Virus record (IMG/VR): IMGVR_UViG_3300032118_000010
Coordinates: 1-47,913 of that record
DNA length: 47,913 bases
Source of the DNA: a virus
Reading direction: 5' to 3' (one strand)
Positions 15,837 through 24,476 of the stretch are shown piece by piece (position 1 is the stretch's first letter; every line of letters starts with the position of its first letter). A model generated the notes under the pieces. That model did no database searches. It had not been told where the DNA came from and saw nothing but the letters and a program-made list of their open reading frames with translations. Position numbers and translations under genes: made by a program.

Positions 15837-18344
15837 ATGGCACTCCGCAGCACCCGACAATACGCCGATGTGCTCGTCACGGGCGACGGCAGGGCGCGGG
15901 TCTCGCGCCAGGCCGTGGAGGTGCTGACGGATGGCAACGGCAAGGCGCGGGTCTCGCGCCAGGCCGTGGACGTGTTGACCAATGGCACAGGCAAGGCGCG
16001 GGTCTCGCGCCAGGCCGTGGAAGTCCTGTCGTCGGTGGACCCGGTTCGCGTCACTCGGCAGTGCGTGGCAGTCCTGTGCGACGTTCCTACGCCGGCCGCC
16101 CGTGTCACCCGTCAGGCCGTGGCGGTCCTGCAAGAGCCAACAACCAGTCGGCGGGTCGCCCAGGAGGCGGTCGAGATCGCCGGGGACGGCCCCACGGGCG
16201 GCAATCTGCGCGTGGTCCAGCACGCCGTCGAAGTCTTGGCAGACCCGCAAGGCATCTACACGGCCGGCGCGGCGGATACCTTGTCGCTGACGCACCTGGC
16301 CGAGATTACGGCCCCGGCGCTCAACGTCTCGGCCGACCACTCTCTTAGTCTCACGCACCAGGCGGCCCGCAACCTGGTTCGGGACGTGGCTGTCACCCAT
16401 GTGCTGGCGCTGAGCGATGGGGCCACCGGCGGGAAAATCCACCTTGTCTCGGCGGCGCACGCCCTGGCCCTTGACGATCAGGCCCAGGGCAGCGTTGTCA
16501 AACCTGTGGCGGACACCCTCTCGTTGTCGCACCAGGCCGAGGGCGGTGTTATCAAGCCGGTGGTCCACACCCTGGCCATGACGCACGACGCAGTGGCCAT
16601 AAAGGTCTTGGAGCGGCTGGCCGTGGATACGGTGGCCGTGACGCAGGAGGCCACGGTTGCTTACGCCAAGCGCGTCAACGCAATCAGCAGCTTGGAGATC
16701 GTGGATCAGGCAGTCGGCGACCGCATCAAGCCGGTTCACCACACCCTGACCCTGACTCACCTGGCCCAGGTGGACCTGCTGCGCCGCAGCAGCGACACTC
16801 TGACGCCGACCCACGAGGCGAGCGTCGTGGTGGTCTACGTCCGGCCCGTCACCCAGGAAACGCTAGCCCTGGTACAGCAGGCCACAGTCAAGGCGGACTA
16901 TCTGCGGCCTGTCGAGGATACCTTGGCGCTGGGCCAAGCGGCCGTGGGCGACCTGTGCAAGGTTGGCACGCACACCTTGACCTTGACCGACGTGGCTGAG
17001 GCGTCGGTAATCCGGCTGGCTCACGACGACCTGGCCTTGACCCATCAGGCCGACTCCAATTGGATTTTCACTCGTCGCCGTGCCGACACGCTCGCGCTGA
17101 CGCACACTGCGGCGAAAAAGATGGTGCGCTCCCGCAGCGTCGTGGCAGCACTGTCGCTTGGGCACGCGGCCAGCGTGGTCAAAACCAAGTCGGTGGTCGA
17201 TACCCTCAGCTTGTCGCACGAGGCGTCGGTGGACAACATCCGCCGCGCGTCGAGCACCCTGGTGCTGAGCCACTCGGCGGAGGCTACGAATACCCGCCTG
17301 GCGGTCCACGACGATCTCATCGGCCTCTCGCACCAGGCCACGGTCGGCTTCGTCAAACAGGTCTCGGCGGCGAGCACGCTGCACCTGACGGACAAGGCCC
17401 GTTCCGGGGTGGAAATCGGCTCGGCGGGCGACACCCTCCAGGAGCTTCACTACCACTTCGATCCCGTCACGGGGCAGTTGGTTCCGTACTACGTCGGCCT
17501 CCAGGACCGGGCGGACGTGGCGGTGGTCCGTGGCACGCCCTATGAGGCGCGGAGCATCCTTTCGCTGTCGGATCGGGCGCTGGGAGTCGTGATTCACGCG
17601 GACGCCATCGCCTGCGAGGCGACGGATGCCCTGAGCGTGACCGACAGCAACGTCGTTGCCCAGTTGCCGTTTTTCCGCACCGGTCAGCAGGCATCCGACG
17701 GCCTTTCACTTGTGCAGGCGGCCGAGGTTGTCTCCTCCAAGGTTGTCTCCAGCACCCTGGCGCTTGCCCATGCGGCCACCGTGGTCATTAGCCGGGCCAC
17801 CTTGGCGGTATCGGACACACTGAATCTCGGTCAGGTAGTCGGGTTCGTGCTGATCTCGGCGGATGTCCTGCATCAGTATCATCCGTTTATCGGGGAGGGT
17901 GTTCCCAGTGCTCCGACCCCGCCTTCGGCGACCTGTCCGACGCCCGCATCAGGGATCGACAACTGCCGGCTGGTCTACCCCGTGTCGCACCCCGCCGAGC
18001 ACGTGGACCTGCGGAACCCAGAGTTTGGCAACAAGGATCGGCTGCAATTCAACCGCATCAGCCGCGAGACACGGGGCGGCACATTGGTGGTGTTCGCTGA
18101 TCCGATCTGGCCGAAGATTGAGACCCAGGCGCTTACTATCACGGGTCTGAGTCGGGAGCAGGTCCAAGCGTACCTGGACTTCGTGGAAGGCCACCTCGGG
18201 CTGGAGGTGGGGTTCGTGGATTGGGATGGGTTCTACTGGAAGGGCGTGATTATGAACCCGACCGAGCCCGCCGTGCAGGACGACCGCAGCGGGTTCACGA
18301 TCAGCTTCGAGCTTGAGTGCGAACCTGCGACGTGGGAGCCATAA
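15837..18344 (+). CDS. large repeat protein with Dit-like C-terminus
   Basis: 835 residues in three parts. Residues 1-140: about eight 17-residue repeats of the ARVSRQAVEVLTDGNGK kind. Residues about 145-670: at least 20 degenerate repeats of 19-24 residues with core D-T-L-x-L-x-H-x-A (for example DTLSLSHQAEG, HTLTLTHLAQV). Residues about 705-835: a globular domain with RISRETRGGTLVVF, LDFVEGHLGLEVGFVDWDGF, WKGVIMNPTE, which resembles the next gene product and suggests a distal-tail-like fold. The protein could be a long fibre anchored by its C-terminal domain to the tail tip. Start ATG 15837. Repeat families are not known to me. Confidence 0.65.
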   Translation: MALRSTRQYADVLVTGDGRARVSRQAVEVLTDGNGKARVSRQAVDVLTNGTGKARVSRQAVEVLSSVDPVRVTRQCVAVLCDVPTPAARVTRQAVAVLQEPTTSRRVAQEAVEIAGDGPTGGNLRVVQHAVEVLADPQGIYTAGAADTLSLTHLAEITAPALNVSADHSLSLTHQAARNLVRDVAVTHVLALSDGATGGKIHLVSAAHALALDDQAQGSVVKPVADTLSLSHQAEGGVIKPVVHTLAMTHDAVAIKVLERLAVDTVAVTQEATVAYAKRVNAISSLEIVDQAVGDRIKPVHHTLTLTHLAQVDLLRRSSDTLTPTHEASVVVVYVRPVTQETLALVQQATVKADYLRPVEDTLALGQAAVGDLCKVGTHTLTLTDVAEASVIRLAHDDLALTHQADSNWIFTRRRADTLALTHTAAKKMVRSRSVVAALSLGHAASVVKTKSVVDTLSLSHEASVDNIRRASSTLVLSHSAEATNTRLAVHDDLIGLSHQATVGFVKQVSAASTLHLTDKARSGVEIGSAGDTLQELHYHFDPVTGQLVPYYVGLQDRADVAVVRGTPYEARSILSLSDRALGVVIHADAIACEATDALSVTDSNVVAQLPFFRTGQQASDGLSLVQAAEVVSSKVVSSTLALAHAATVVISRATLAVSDTLNLGQVVGFVLISADVLHQYHPFIGEGVPSAPTPPSATCPTPASGIDNCRLVYPVSHPAEHVDLRNPEFGNKDRLQFNRISRETRGGTLVVFADPIWPKIETQALTITGLSREQVQAYLDFVEGHLGLEVGFVDWDGFYWKGVIMNPTEPAVQDDRSGFTISFELECEPATWEP
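15894..16021 (+). repeat. 51-nt tandem coding repeat
   Basis: A 26-nt core beginning GCGCGGGTCTCGCG recurs identically at 15894, 15945 and 15996, a period of 51 nt (17 codons). Nucleotide identity is much higher than in the neighbouring degenerate repeats, pointing to recent expansion. Further diverged units follow to about 16260. Confidence 0.9.
16274..17840 (+). repeat. degenerate D-T-L-x-L-x-H-x-A protein repeat array
   Basis: About 25 copies of a 19-24-residue unit (DTLSLTHLAEI, HSLSLTHQAAR, DTLALTHTAAK, STLVLSHSAEA, DTLNLGQVVGF and others). The alternating hydrophobic pattern predicts one or two beta strands per unit, as in a beta-helix or fibre shaft. Diverged at DNA level, so old or under selection for protein only. 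Confidence 0.75.
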
Positions 18345-18346
18345 CG

Positions 18347-18745
18347 ATGTTCACCTTCGAGGCACCCTTCCCAGCGATCCAGACGACATCGCTGCTTCCC
18401 AACCCGCAGTTCAGCGACCAGGAGGGGCTGCTGGCCACTGTGACACGGAAGCTGGCGATGGACGGCACGCGCTACACCTACGTCAAGCGCCGCAACGCCA
18501 GGCGGAAGCTGAGGTGGACCTTCAAGGTCACGCGGAACAAGGGCCTGGAAATTCGCGCCTTTTTCCGGTCCTACTTCGCCTCGAAGATTCGTGTCACCGA
18601 CCACAACGGGCGAGTATGGATCGGCAACTTCGTCAACAACCCGTTCGAGTTTGACACGTCCGACCGGGCGGCCCCGGCGATTGCACCGCTCCCGCGCGGC
18701 GAGTCCCAGGTCATCGAAATCGAGTTCGAGGGGGTGGAACAGTAA
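18347..18745 (+). CDS. putative distal tail (Dit-like) protein
   Basis: 132 residues: TVTRKLAMDGTRYTYVKRR, LRWTFKVTRNKGLEIRAFFR, IRVTDHNGRVWIGNFVNNPFEF, and a C-terminal strand IEIEFEGVEQ. The strand order with D-x-x-G-x-x-W-x-G-x-x-x-N-P-x-E and a final IxFE is shared with the C-terminal domain of the preceding repeat protein. Size and location right before the large tail hub gene match the small single-domain tail-tip proteins that connect tube and hub. Its TAA overlaps the next ATG (TAATG at 18743-18747). Confidence 0.6.
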   Translation: MFTFEAPFPAIQTTSLLPNPQFSDQEGLLATVTRKLAMDGTRYTYVKRRNARRKLRWTFKVTRNKGLEIRAFFRSYFASKIRVTDHNGRVWIGNFVNNPFEFDTSDRAAPAIAPLPRGESQVIEIEFEGVEQ

Positions 18746-21700
18746 TGCGCAGCATCTCCGCAGCAGGACTGGCGAAGCTGGCGGCCCGCCACGGCAACGA
18801 ACCCATCACCATCATCGAGGTGGATTGGGTGCCGGGGCGAGCGCCGCGCTCCTATGCCGACCGGGACGTGGACACCATACCCGGAAGGATCATCGAGGTC
18901 GGAGACCTGGACAACGTAATCGGGGTCTCCCAGAACAACTCCTCCCAGTCTCTTGACGTGACCCTGGACGATACGGACGGCACGATCAAGGCCATCTTCG
19001 ACAGTCACGACGTTCATAAGCGGGACGCCCGCGTCTACCAGTGGTTCGAGGGGCTTGACCTGAGCGACAGGTTTCTCTTGTTCTCGGGCAAGATCAGTTC
19101 GCCCGTGGTCTGGAACGAGCGCGATCGAACGGTGAAGTTCACCGTCGTCTCGCAACTTGAAGACCGCGAAATCGGGTTTTCGGCCGAAGAGGGCCAGTTC
19201 CCTTACCTGCCGGCGGACCTGGTGGGGAAGGCGTGGCCGATGATCTTCGGGACGGTGCAGGACTGCCCGGCCCTTCAGATCAACCATGCGGTGACGGGGA
19301 CCACGCTCACGGGCGTCGGGGTGATTGCCGGCTCGGACCTGTACGGCCGGTTTCCGCTCTACAACACCGGCAGTAACGAGGATGCGGGCATCTTCGCCTC
19401 GTTATGCCAGATTTCGGCGCAGATCAGTACGCTCTGGTGCGCGATGGCGTGCTGGGAGGGGGTGGACGATGCCAAGGCCGACGACATGCTGGACCAGATC
19501 AACCAGCTTGAGGAGCAGCGGGGCAAGATCGTCGCGCAGGCAATGGCCCGGAAACTCTGCGCCCAGTGGCAGCGGCAGAAGCAGCTTGCCGACGCCAATG
19601 CCAAGGGGCTGGGGCCGAATCCGATCAAGGTGTTGGGTGGCGAAGACTTCCCGCAGGACACACCTCTGGTCATCGACATCAACGGGGCATGGTTCTGGGG
19701 CCATTTCCACGGCCAGGATTTCTACGTCACCCGCCGCTACAGCGAGCAACTTGCGCAGCAGGCCCAGGATTCCTACAACCAGCAGACGGAAGAATGCCCC
19801 TACGAGGATAGCGGCGGAAGCGTCATTAAGTACGATTACCGCCAAGAGGTGCCCTGTAGCTGCATGTGGGCGGATTTCGGAACCTGCGAGTGCCGTCACC
19901 ACGGCTTCATCATTCAGACCGGCAGCGGCAGCGCCGATCAGAAGTCGGCCGACCCGATCCTTCAGCAGTTCTGGGCCGACGCGGGGGCGACCGTGCGGAT
20001 TCACAGCGGCGAGCCGATTACCTACATCGTCTCCATCACACCGGGCCAGGTGCTCGCCGTCAAAGCGTACAAGCAGTTCACCGGCGAGCGACGGCTGATC
20101 GCCGTTCCCAACAACCTGTACCGGGTGGAGACGAAGACCTACGGCTCGGTTACGGCTGTGCAAATCGTGTTCGACAAGCCGCTGAGCACGATTACGGACC
20201 AGGGCTGGAGCGACGACATCTACGTCACCTACCAGGCGACCGCGCCGACCTACGGGCCGAATATCGTGGACATCCTGATCCATCTGGTCGGCACCTACAC
20301 GGACCTGGCCTACGACGCGACTTCGTTCAACTACGTCAAGGAGAAGCTGGCCCGATTCCCGGCCAACTTTCCGATCCTGGACCGCAAGAACACCCTCCAG
20401 GTCTTGCAGGAGATCGCCTACCAGGCCCGCTGCGCGCTCTGGATCAGCAACGGGAAGTTCTACATCAAGTACCTGCCGGAGGAGCCAGCAGCGGCAGACA
20501 CCATCACCGTGAGCGACATGGACGCCGACAAGGGCGTCGAAGTGGAGTTGACGCCCACGGAAGACCTCGTGACGAAGATGAGGGTCAAATGGCGGGTGAG
20601 TTGGGCACCGGGGCCGACCGACCGGGAGAAGGACAAGAGCGAGAAGACGATGATCCTTCGCCACAACGTCACACGGTACGGCATCCAGGAGGAGGAGTAC
20701 GACTGGTACATCTACAATCAGCCGGACACGATCCTCAAGTGCGCGACCTTCTGGCTGATCCGTAAGTCGCACACCTGGAAGCGGATCAAGTTCCAGACCT
20801 TCCTGCAAAAGCTGAATCTGGAGACCTTCGACTGTGTGAATCTCAGCTTCGCGGGGGGCTACGTCGCCAGCGGGGCAGTCAAGGCCCTGGTGGAGAAAGC
20901 CAACTACAATTCGGCCGACAACACGGTGGACTTCGAGTGCCTGGTGCCGGTGAAGGCGGGCACCATGTCGCTTTACCCATTCTTCTGGCCGGCAAATCTG
21001 GAAGCCTCGGCCACCTGGCCGCCGTCGGAAGACGTGCTGAACAACGACTGCGGTGGCGGCGGCATCGGCATGGGGGCCGCCGGCACGCTTCCTGTCGGAA
21101 TCACGGAAGGCATCGGCTCCGGCGGCGTGGTGTGGGTCGGAGGCCCAAATGTCGTCTTCCGGCCGCAGAGCGACTGGGGTGACCGGCATCCGGCGGATAC
21201 CGGTTACACGGCCCAGACGGTTATTAACCCGGCCGTCTACGCCGAGTTGGATGCGTCACCGAAGCCGCGTCTGAATCTCCGCACGTACACCGTGCGGCCC
21301 AGCGATCCGCCCGCCCTGATGCCGCTCCCCGGCGGCATCAGCATCGACATCGCCAGGACGAAGTTCGTGGACTCAAGCGGCGACAATCCGCAGGCGCACG
21401 CGACCTTGAACACGCTGCTCAAGGGGATCGGCGAGAACGGCGAATTGCTGCTTCGTGACGATGCCCTCGTTGCCAGTGACGCCGTGCCGGACGGCGCGCC
21501 CTTGAACACGCTGATCTACGTGACGAGCGACAACTACGTGGCCCTGTCGTCCGACGCCTACGTGGCCGACGACGCGCATCCGATGGGCGCGGCGCTCCGC
21601 GACGCCCTGGCGATCGGCGAGAGCGAGTACCTGTGCTTGCAGTCGGACGTGTGGATTACGGGCGGCGATGGGGAGGAGACCAGTTTTGATTTCCGGTACG

Positions 21701-21750
21701 ACGACGAGACCGGGGTGTACGGGGCCGGGACGGCGTTTCTGCAAGATTAA
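18745..21750 (+). CDS. large tail tip / hub protein (Tal-like)
   Basis: 1001 residues. The N-terminal half has ITIIEVDWVPGRAPRSYADR, GDLDNVIGVSQNNSSQSLDV, LFSGKISSPVVWNERDR and AWPMIFGTVQDCPALQ, a pattern seen in baseplate hub/tail-associated proteins of siphoviruses. Around residues 350-385 there is a Cys-rich patch (CPYED, CSCMWADFGTCECRHHGF), then TPTEDLVTKMRVKWRV, LKCATFWLIRKSHTWKRI and FQTFLQKLNLETFDCVNLSF, typical of hub domains. The C-terminal 230 residues are Gly-rich then charged. The start overlaps the previous stop. It would close the tail tube and mediate host entry; no lysozyme or peptidase motif is visible. Confidence 0.72.
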   Translation: MRSISAAGLAKLAARHGNEPITIIEVDWVPGRAPRSYADRDVDTIPGRIIEVGDLDNVIGVSQNNSSQSLDVTLDDTDGTIKAIFDSHDVHKRDARVYQWFEGLDLSDRFLLFSGKISSPVVWNERDRTVKFTVVSQLEDREIGFSAEEGQFPYLPADLVGKAWPMIFGTVQDCPALQINHAVTGTTLTGVGVIAGSDLYGRFPLYNTGSNEDAGIFASLCQISAQISTLWCAMACWEGVDDAKADDMLDQINQLEEQRGKIVAQAMARKLCAQWQRQKQLADANAKGLGPNPIKVLGGEDFPQDTPLVIDINGAWFWGHFHGQDFYVTRRYSEQLAQQAQDSYNQQTEECPYEDSGGSVIKYDYRQEVPCSCMWADFGTCECRHHGFIIQTGSGSADQKSADPILQQFWADAGATVRIHSGEPITYIVSITPGQVLAVKAYKQFTGERRLIAVPNNLYRVETKTYGSVTAVQIVFDKPLSTITDQGWSDDIYVTYQATAPTYGPNIVDILIHLVGTYTDLAYDATSFNYVKEKLARFPANFPILDRKNTLQVLQEIAYQARCALWISNGKFYIKYLPEEPAAADTITVSDMDADKGVEVELTPTEDLVTKMRVKWRVSWAPGPTDREKDKSEKTMILRHNVTRYGIQEEEYDWYIYNQPDTILKCATFWLIRKSHTWKRIKFQTFLQKLNLETFDCVNLSFAGGYVASGAVKALVEKANYNSADNTVDFECLVPVKAGTMSLYPFFWPANLEASATWPPSEDVLNNDCGGGGIGMGAAGTLPVGITEGIGSGGVVWVGGPNVVFRPQSDWGDRHPADTGYTAQTVINPAVYAELDASPKPRLNLRTYTVRPSDPPALMPLPGGISIDIARTKFVDSSGDNPQAHATLNTLLKGIGENGELLLRDDALVASDAVPDGAPLNTLIYVTSDNYVALSSDAYVADDAHPMGAALRDALAIGESEYLCLQSDVWITGGDGEETSFDFRYDDETGVYGAGTAFLQD

Positions 21751-21777
21751 CCTACAGCACCTTTGAGGAGAATCAGC

Positions 21778-21957
21778 ATGGCAAAGAAGTGGATTCAGGG
21801 GGCGATCCAGCACCCCGGCGCGTTGACGAGGAAGGCGAAGGCGGCCGGTATGACGGTTTCGGCTTTCATGGCGCACCCGCCCAAAGGCATCTCGGACACG
21901 ACGAAGCGCCAGATCAACCTGGCGAAGATGCTCAAGAGCTTCCATCGCGGCAAGTAG
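21778..21957 (+). CDS. small conserved phage protein, unknown
   Basis: 59 residues, basic: MAKKWIQGAIQHPGALTRKA and AFMAHPPKGISDTTKRQINL. The ATG at 21778 has GAGGAG at 21765-21770; a TTG at 21763 is not preferred. Small basic proteins with the pattern W-I-x-x-A-I-x-x-P-G-A-L-x-R and a C-terminal LAKxL are widespread in phage genomes near structural genes, without known function. It is the last gene before a strong terminator, closing the virion gene block. Confidence 0.75.
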   Translation: MAKKWIQGAIQHPGALTRKAKAAGMTVSAFMAHPPKGISDTTKRQINLAKMLKSFHRGK

Positions 21958-21992
21958 ACGTTCAAAGGCAAGTGCGGCAAGTGCGTTTGGAC

Positions 21993-22026
21993 AAAGTGCC
22001 CAGGTGGAGAACCACCTGGGCACTTT
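21993..22026 (+). terminator. strong intrinsic terminator-like hairpin
   Basis: Perfect 15-bp stem: AAAGTGCCCAGGTGG (21993-22007) and its complement at 22012-22026, loop AGAA. It lies 36 nt after the last small virion gene and ends 22 nt before the SPFH start. The stem begins with AAA and ends with TTT, so it can act on both strands. It most likely ends the late transcript. Confidence 0.8.
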
Positions 22027-22047
22027 GCGTTTCTGGGAGGGCATCTT

Positions 22048-22623
22048 ATGGAAAGCGCGTTTGCTTGGCTGAACCAGTTGTTTCAGGCCATCTATCAGTT
22101 CTTCCCGCGCATCCTGATCGTGCGGGCCACGCATCGTGGCGTGAAATGGGTGCGGGGCAAGTACGTCAAACTGCTCGTGCCGGGGCTGCACGTTTATTGG
22201 CCGCTCACAACGGACGTGGAGGTGATCGTGACCGCCCGCCAGACGCTCGCCATTCCCGATCAGGTCATGGCCACGAAAGACGGCAAGAAAGTGGTCATCA
22301 AGACGCTGGTGGTCTACAAGATTCCCGACCCCGTGCGGGCCATCGGCAAGCTGAATTGGGACGTGGATACCACGATCAACGACCTGACGCAATCCGCCGT
22401 GGTCCGCGTGATTGCAACGCACACCTACGACGAGATCATGGCAGGAATCAGGGACGAGAGCTTGACGAAGACTTTAACCAAAGAGACCCGCCGCGAATTG
22501 CGGCAGTTTGGCGTTCACGTCACCCGCTGTAAGCTCGTGGACTTCTCCGACTGCAAGGTCTACAAGCTGTTGACCAGCCAGGCGGATCGGCAGGGGATGG
22601 CCACGCACCAGTTCTATCAGTAG
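22048..22623 (+). CDS. SPFH/band-7 domain protein
   Basis: 191 residues; GGGAGGGC precedes the ATG. A hydrophobic N-terminal helix (LNQLFQAIYQFFPRILIV) is followed by the SPFH fold: RGVKWVRGKYVKLLVPGLHV, a strand series around TARQTLAIPDQVMATKDGK, KTLVVYKIPDPVRA and the TQSAVVRVIATHTYDEI helix, then EFGV-like RQFGVHVTRCKLVDFSD. It lacks the long coiled coil of stomatins and prohibitins, so it is a minimal membrane-associated version. In phages its role is unknown; membrane microdomain organisation or interference with host proteases are possibilities. The 3' 281 nt are duplicated at 24477-24757. Confidence 0.85.
   Translation: MESAFAWLNQLFQAIYQFFPRILIVRATHRGVKWVRGKYVKLLVPGLHVYWPLTTDVEVIVTARQTLAIPDQVMATKDGKKVVIKTLVVYKIPDPVRAIGKLNWDVDTTINDLTQSAVVRVIATHTYDEIMAGIRDESLTKTLTKETRRELRQFGVHVTRCKLVDFSDCKVYKLLTSQADRQGMATHQFYQ
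22343..22623 (+). repeat. SPFH 3'-end duplication, copy 1
   Basis: Gap-free counterpart of 24477-24757 (281 nt each). Homology begins at TCGGCAAG and runs exactly to the stop codon. The encoded segments match at 76 of 92 residues, with many silent differences, so the copies diverged in separate lineages before being brought together. Confidence 0.9.
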
Positions 22624-22785
22624 ACGCGGACAGCCGGCCCGTCCGGGTCGGGGACACTTGCGGAACCGCTCAGTTTCCTGCCCGTAACGAACCGCTCTTC
22701 TTCGAGGCCGGAATATCCTCGCTCTAGTGGTGCCGGTCCATCCTGGATGGGTATTCATCGGCAACCTGTTTCCTCCAGCCCCCTA

Positions 22786-22813
22786 TTGCACTGCCGTTCC
22801 GCACAAGTACAAT
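22786..22813 (+). promoter_or_regulatory. sigma70-like promoter of cargo genes
   Basis: TTGCAC (22786-22791), 16-nt spacer, TACAAT (22808-22813), 52 nt before the FmdE-like ATG. It lies in the 240-nt gap after SPFH copy 1, which contains no ORF I can support. An independent promoter fits a moron expressed from a silent phage. Confidence 0.55.
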
Positions 22814-22818
22814 CGGTG

Positions 22819-22845
22819 GTATTACGATTCTTAGTTTCGTAATAC
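22819..22845. promoter_or_regulatory. palindromic operator in cargo leader
   Basis: Perfect 9-bp inverted repeat GTATTACGA (22819-22827) / TCGTAATAC (22837-22845) with a 9-nt spacer, starting 5 nt after the -10 box and ending 6 nt before GGAGG of the FmdE-like gene. The AT-rich dyad over the transcription start looks like a repressor site; a hairpin in the leader is the alternative. Confidence 0.55.
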
Positions 22846-22864
22846 GCGATTGGAGGTCCGAACG

Positions 22865-23434
22865 ATGGTTCGCTACGCCGTGTTCCTCTGGCTGTGTGGC
22901 CCGATAGCGCTGTCTGTTGCAACGGAGCCCGTGGATCGGCTGCCTCAACCTCAGTACGAACGCCAGTCGAGCGACCCGGCATGGCTTGCACAGGTCGTGC
23001 AGTTTCACGGCCATCTCGGGCCTTCGGTGGTCGCCGGGGCAAGGATGGGCATGGCGGGCCTCCGTGCTGTCGGGGCGAAAGGCTACTTCGATGTTGAGGT
23101 CACTTGTGAAGGCCCTTTCGCCCAGCCGCCTCAAGCCTGTTTCCTTGACGGGCTGCAAGTCGCCACCGGTGCGACCTTGGGTAAACGGACGCTTCATTGG
23201 GTCCAGGCCGACCGGATTGCTGTGCGAATGAAGAACACCAAGACGGGGAAAACCGCCGTGTTGCGCCCGACACCCGTGCTCGTGCGTTTGCTCACCTCAT
23301 TCAAGCCTGAGCCCAGAGCCGCGAGCCGACCGGGCACAGGCCGGCAGGCGGCTGATGCCCACCTGGAGTCGGTGGCGCGGAAAATCGCTTCCATGCCGGA
23401 GAAGGAGATCATTACCGCGGAGGAAGACCGATGA
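22865..23434 (+). CDS. exported FmdE-family protein (cargo gene 1)
   Basis: 189 residues from the ATG at 22865 with GGAGG at 22852-22856. An N-terminal signal peptide is visible ([18 protein letters not shown]). The body matches the FmdE family (formylmethanofuran dehydrogenase subunit E-like): [19 protein letters not shown], then [20 protein letters not shown] and [12 protein letters not shown]. The His pair and Cys residues are the expected metal-binding positions. The exported location argues against a direct role in the cytoplasmic C1 enzyme; metal or cofactor handling outside the membrane is possible. Its stop overlaps the next gene by ATGA. It looks like a host gene carried by the phage. 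Confidence 0.8.
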   Translation: MVRYAVFLWLCGPIALSVATEPVDRLPQPQYERQSSDPAWLAQVVQFHGHLGPSVVAGARMGMAGLRAVGAKGYFDVEVTCEGPFAQPPQACFLDGLQVATGATLGKRTLHWVQADRIAVRMKNTKTGKTAVLRPTPVLVRLLTSFKPEPRAASRPGTGRQAADAHLESVARKIASMPEKEIITAEEDR

Positions 23435-24459
23435 ATCTTTCCTTGGTCTCGAATCCTCGGCAGCAGCAACGGAGAGCTAGCCCACCAGCTTTCACGTTGG
23501 TCGAAGTGCTTGTGGTCATTGCCATCATTGGGATGCTCATCGCGCTGCTCTTGCCGGCCGTGCAGGCAGCCCGAGAAGCGGGGCGACGAGTGCAGTGCCA
23601 GAACAATCTGAAGCAGATCGGCTTGGCACTGCACAGTCACGAGGCAGCAAGAGGCCACTTCCCGGCCGCCATCGAGGATAAGGTCACGACCACTTTTCCG
23701 AGCGTGGCGGCACGCAACTATCGCTGGTCTGCGTTGGCGATGCTGACCCCCTATCTGGAACAGTCGGTGATCTACAACCGGCTCAATCTCAACGTGCCGA
23801 TGTACTGCCCGCCCCTGTTCCCACCCTGGTATATCCACCCGGACAACGCGGAAGCCGTGGCTTGCGATGTCAATACGTTTCGTTGCCCCAGCGATAACGA
23901 GCGGCGGGTCGTGCAGGAGTTTGGCCCCACCAACTACGTTGCCTGCTACGGAAGCGGCGCGGGTAGCGGGGCCTACGTCAAGGCCGATGGCGTGTTCTAC
24001 GTCGATTCCAGGACCAGGATCGCAGACATCACGGACGGAACCTCAAACACAGTTTTCTTTTCGGAGAGCTTGGTGGGAGACGGCGCGCCGGACATCCCGC
24101 TTGCCGATGCACTTGCCGCCGGTCAGGCGAAGGAAGTCATGGTTCGCCTCACCACCGTCCCCTTGAGCGAAACGGCCTGCGGAGATACTACGAAACCTGT
24201 GTCGCATTTCCGTGACCAATCATGGGCCGATGGGCTCGCGTGGTCGTCGGGCTACAGTCATTGGCGCGGACCGAATTCTCCTGCCCCCGATTGCTGTTCT
24301 TTCCTGGGGGCCTGGAAGGCGGCGCGCAGCCGCCATCCAGGCGGTGTCAACGCGCTGACGGGCGACGGCGCGGTCCGGTTTCTCGGCGACAGCATCCTCC
24401 TGGAAACCTGGCGGAATCTCGGCTCGCGGAACGACGGCAAGGTGATTGGTGAGTTCTGA
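23431..24459 (+). CDS. DUF1559 prepilin-like protein (cargo gene 2)
   Basis: 342 residues. A classic type IV prepilin N-terminus: basic leader then [20 protein letters not shown], with peptidase cleavage before FTLVE. It continues [20 protein letters not shown] and [19 protein letters not shown], the signature of the DUF1559 (SBP_bac_10-like) family found in great numbers in Planctomycetes. The C-terminal [20 protein letters not shown] and [17 protein letters not shown] complete the family, so the gene is intact. It should be a surface pseudopilin-like protein. It is the strongest host marker in the window and overlaps cargo gene 1 by 4 nt. Confidence 0.95.
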   Translation: MNLSLVSNPRQQQRRASPPAFTLVEVLVVIAIIGMLIALLLPAVQAAREAGRRVQCQNNLKQIGLALHSHEAARGHFPAAIEDKVTTTFPSVAARNYRWSALAMLTPYLEQSVIYNRLNLNVPMYCPPLFPPWYIHPDNAEAVACDVNTFRCPSDNERRVVQEFGPTNYVACYGSGAGSGAYVKADGVFYVDSRTRIADITDGTSNTVFFSESLVGDGAPDIPLADALAAGQAKEVMVRLTTVPLSETACGDTTKPVSHFRDQSWADGLAWSSGYSHWRGPNSPAPDCCSFLGAWKAARSRHPGGVNALTGDGAVRFLGDSILLETWRNLGSRNDGKVIGEF

Positions 24460-24476
24460 TGCTGCGTTTTCGCCTG

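Noticed and set aside
15894-16021. Regular 51-nt repeats resembling a CRISPR array
   Set aside because: Repeats are in frame, encode a 17-residue unit inside an 835-residue protein, and the intervening bases code for the same repeat; there are no cas genes.
19402-21189. Reverse-strand ORF of 595 codons
   Set aside because: Antisense shadow of the tail hub gene caused by high GC content; composition rich in Arg, Asp and Val without domains.
22624-24459. Diversity-generating retroelement or toxin-antitoxin pair in the cargo
   Set aside because: No reverse transcriptase, template/variable repeat or antitoxin-like DNA-binding protein is present; both genes are exported host-type proteins.
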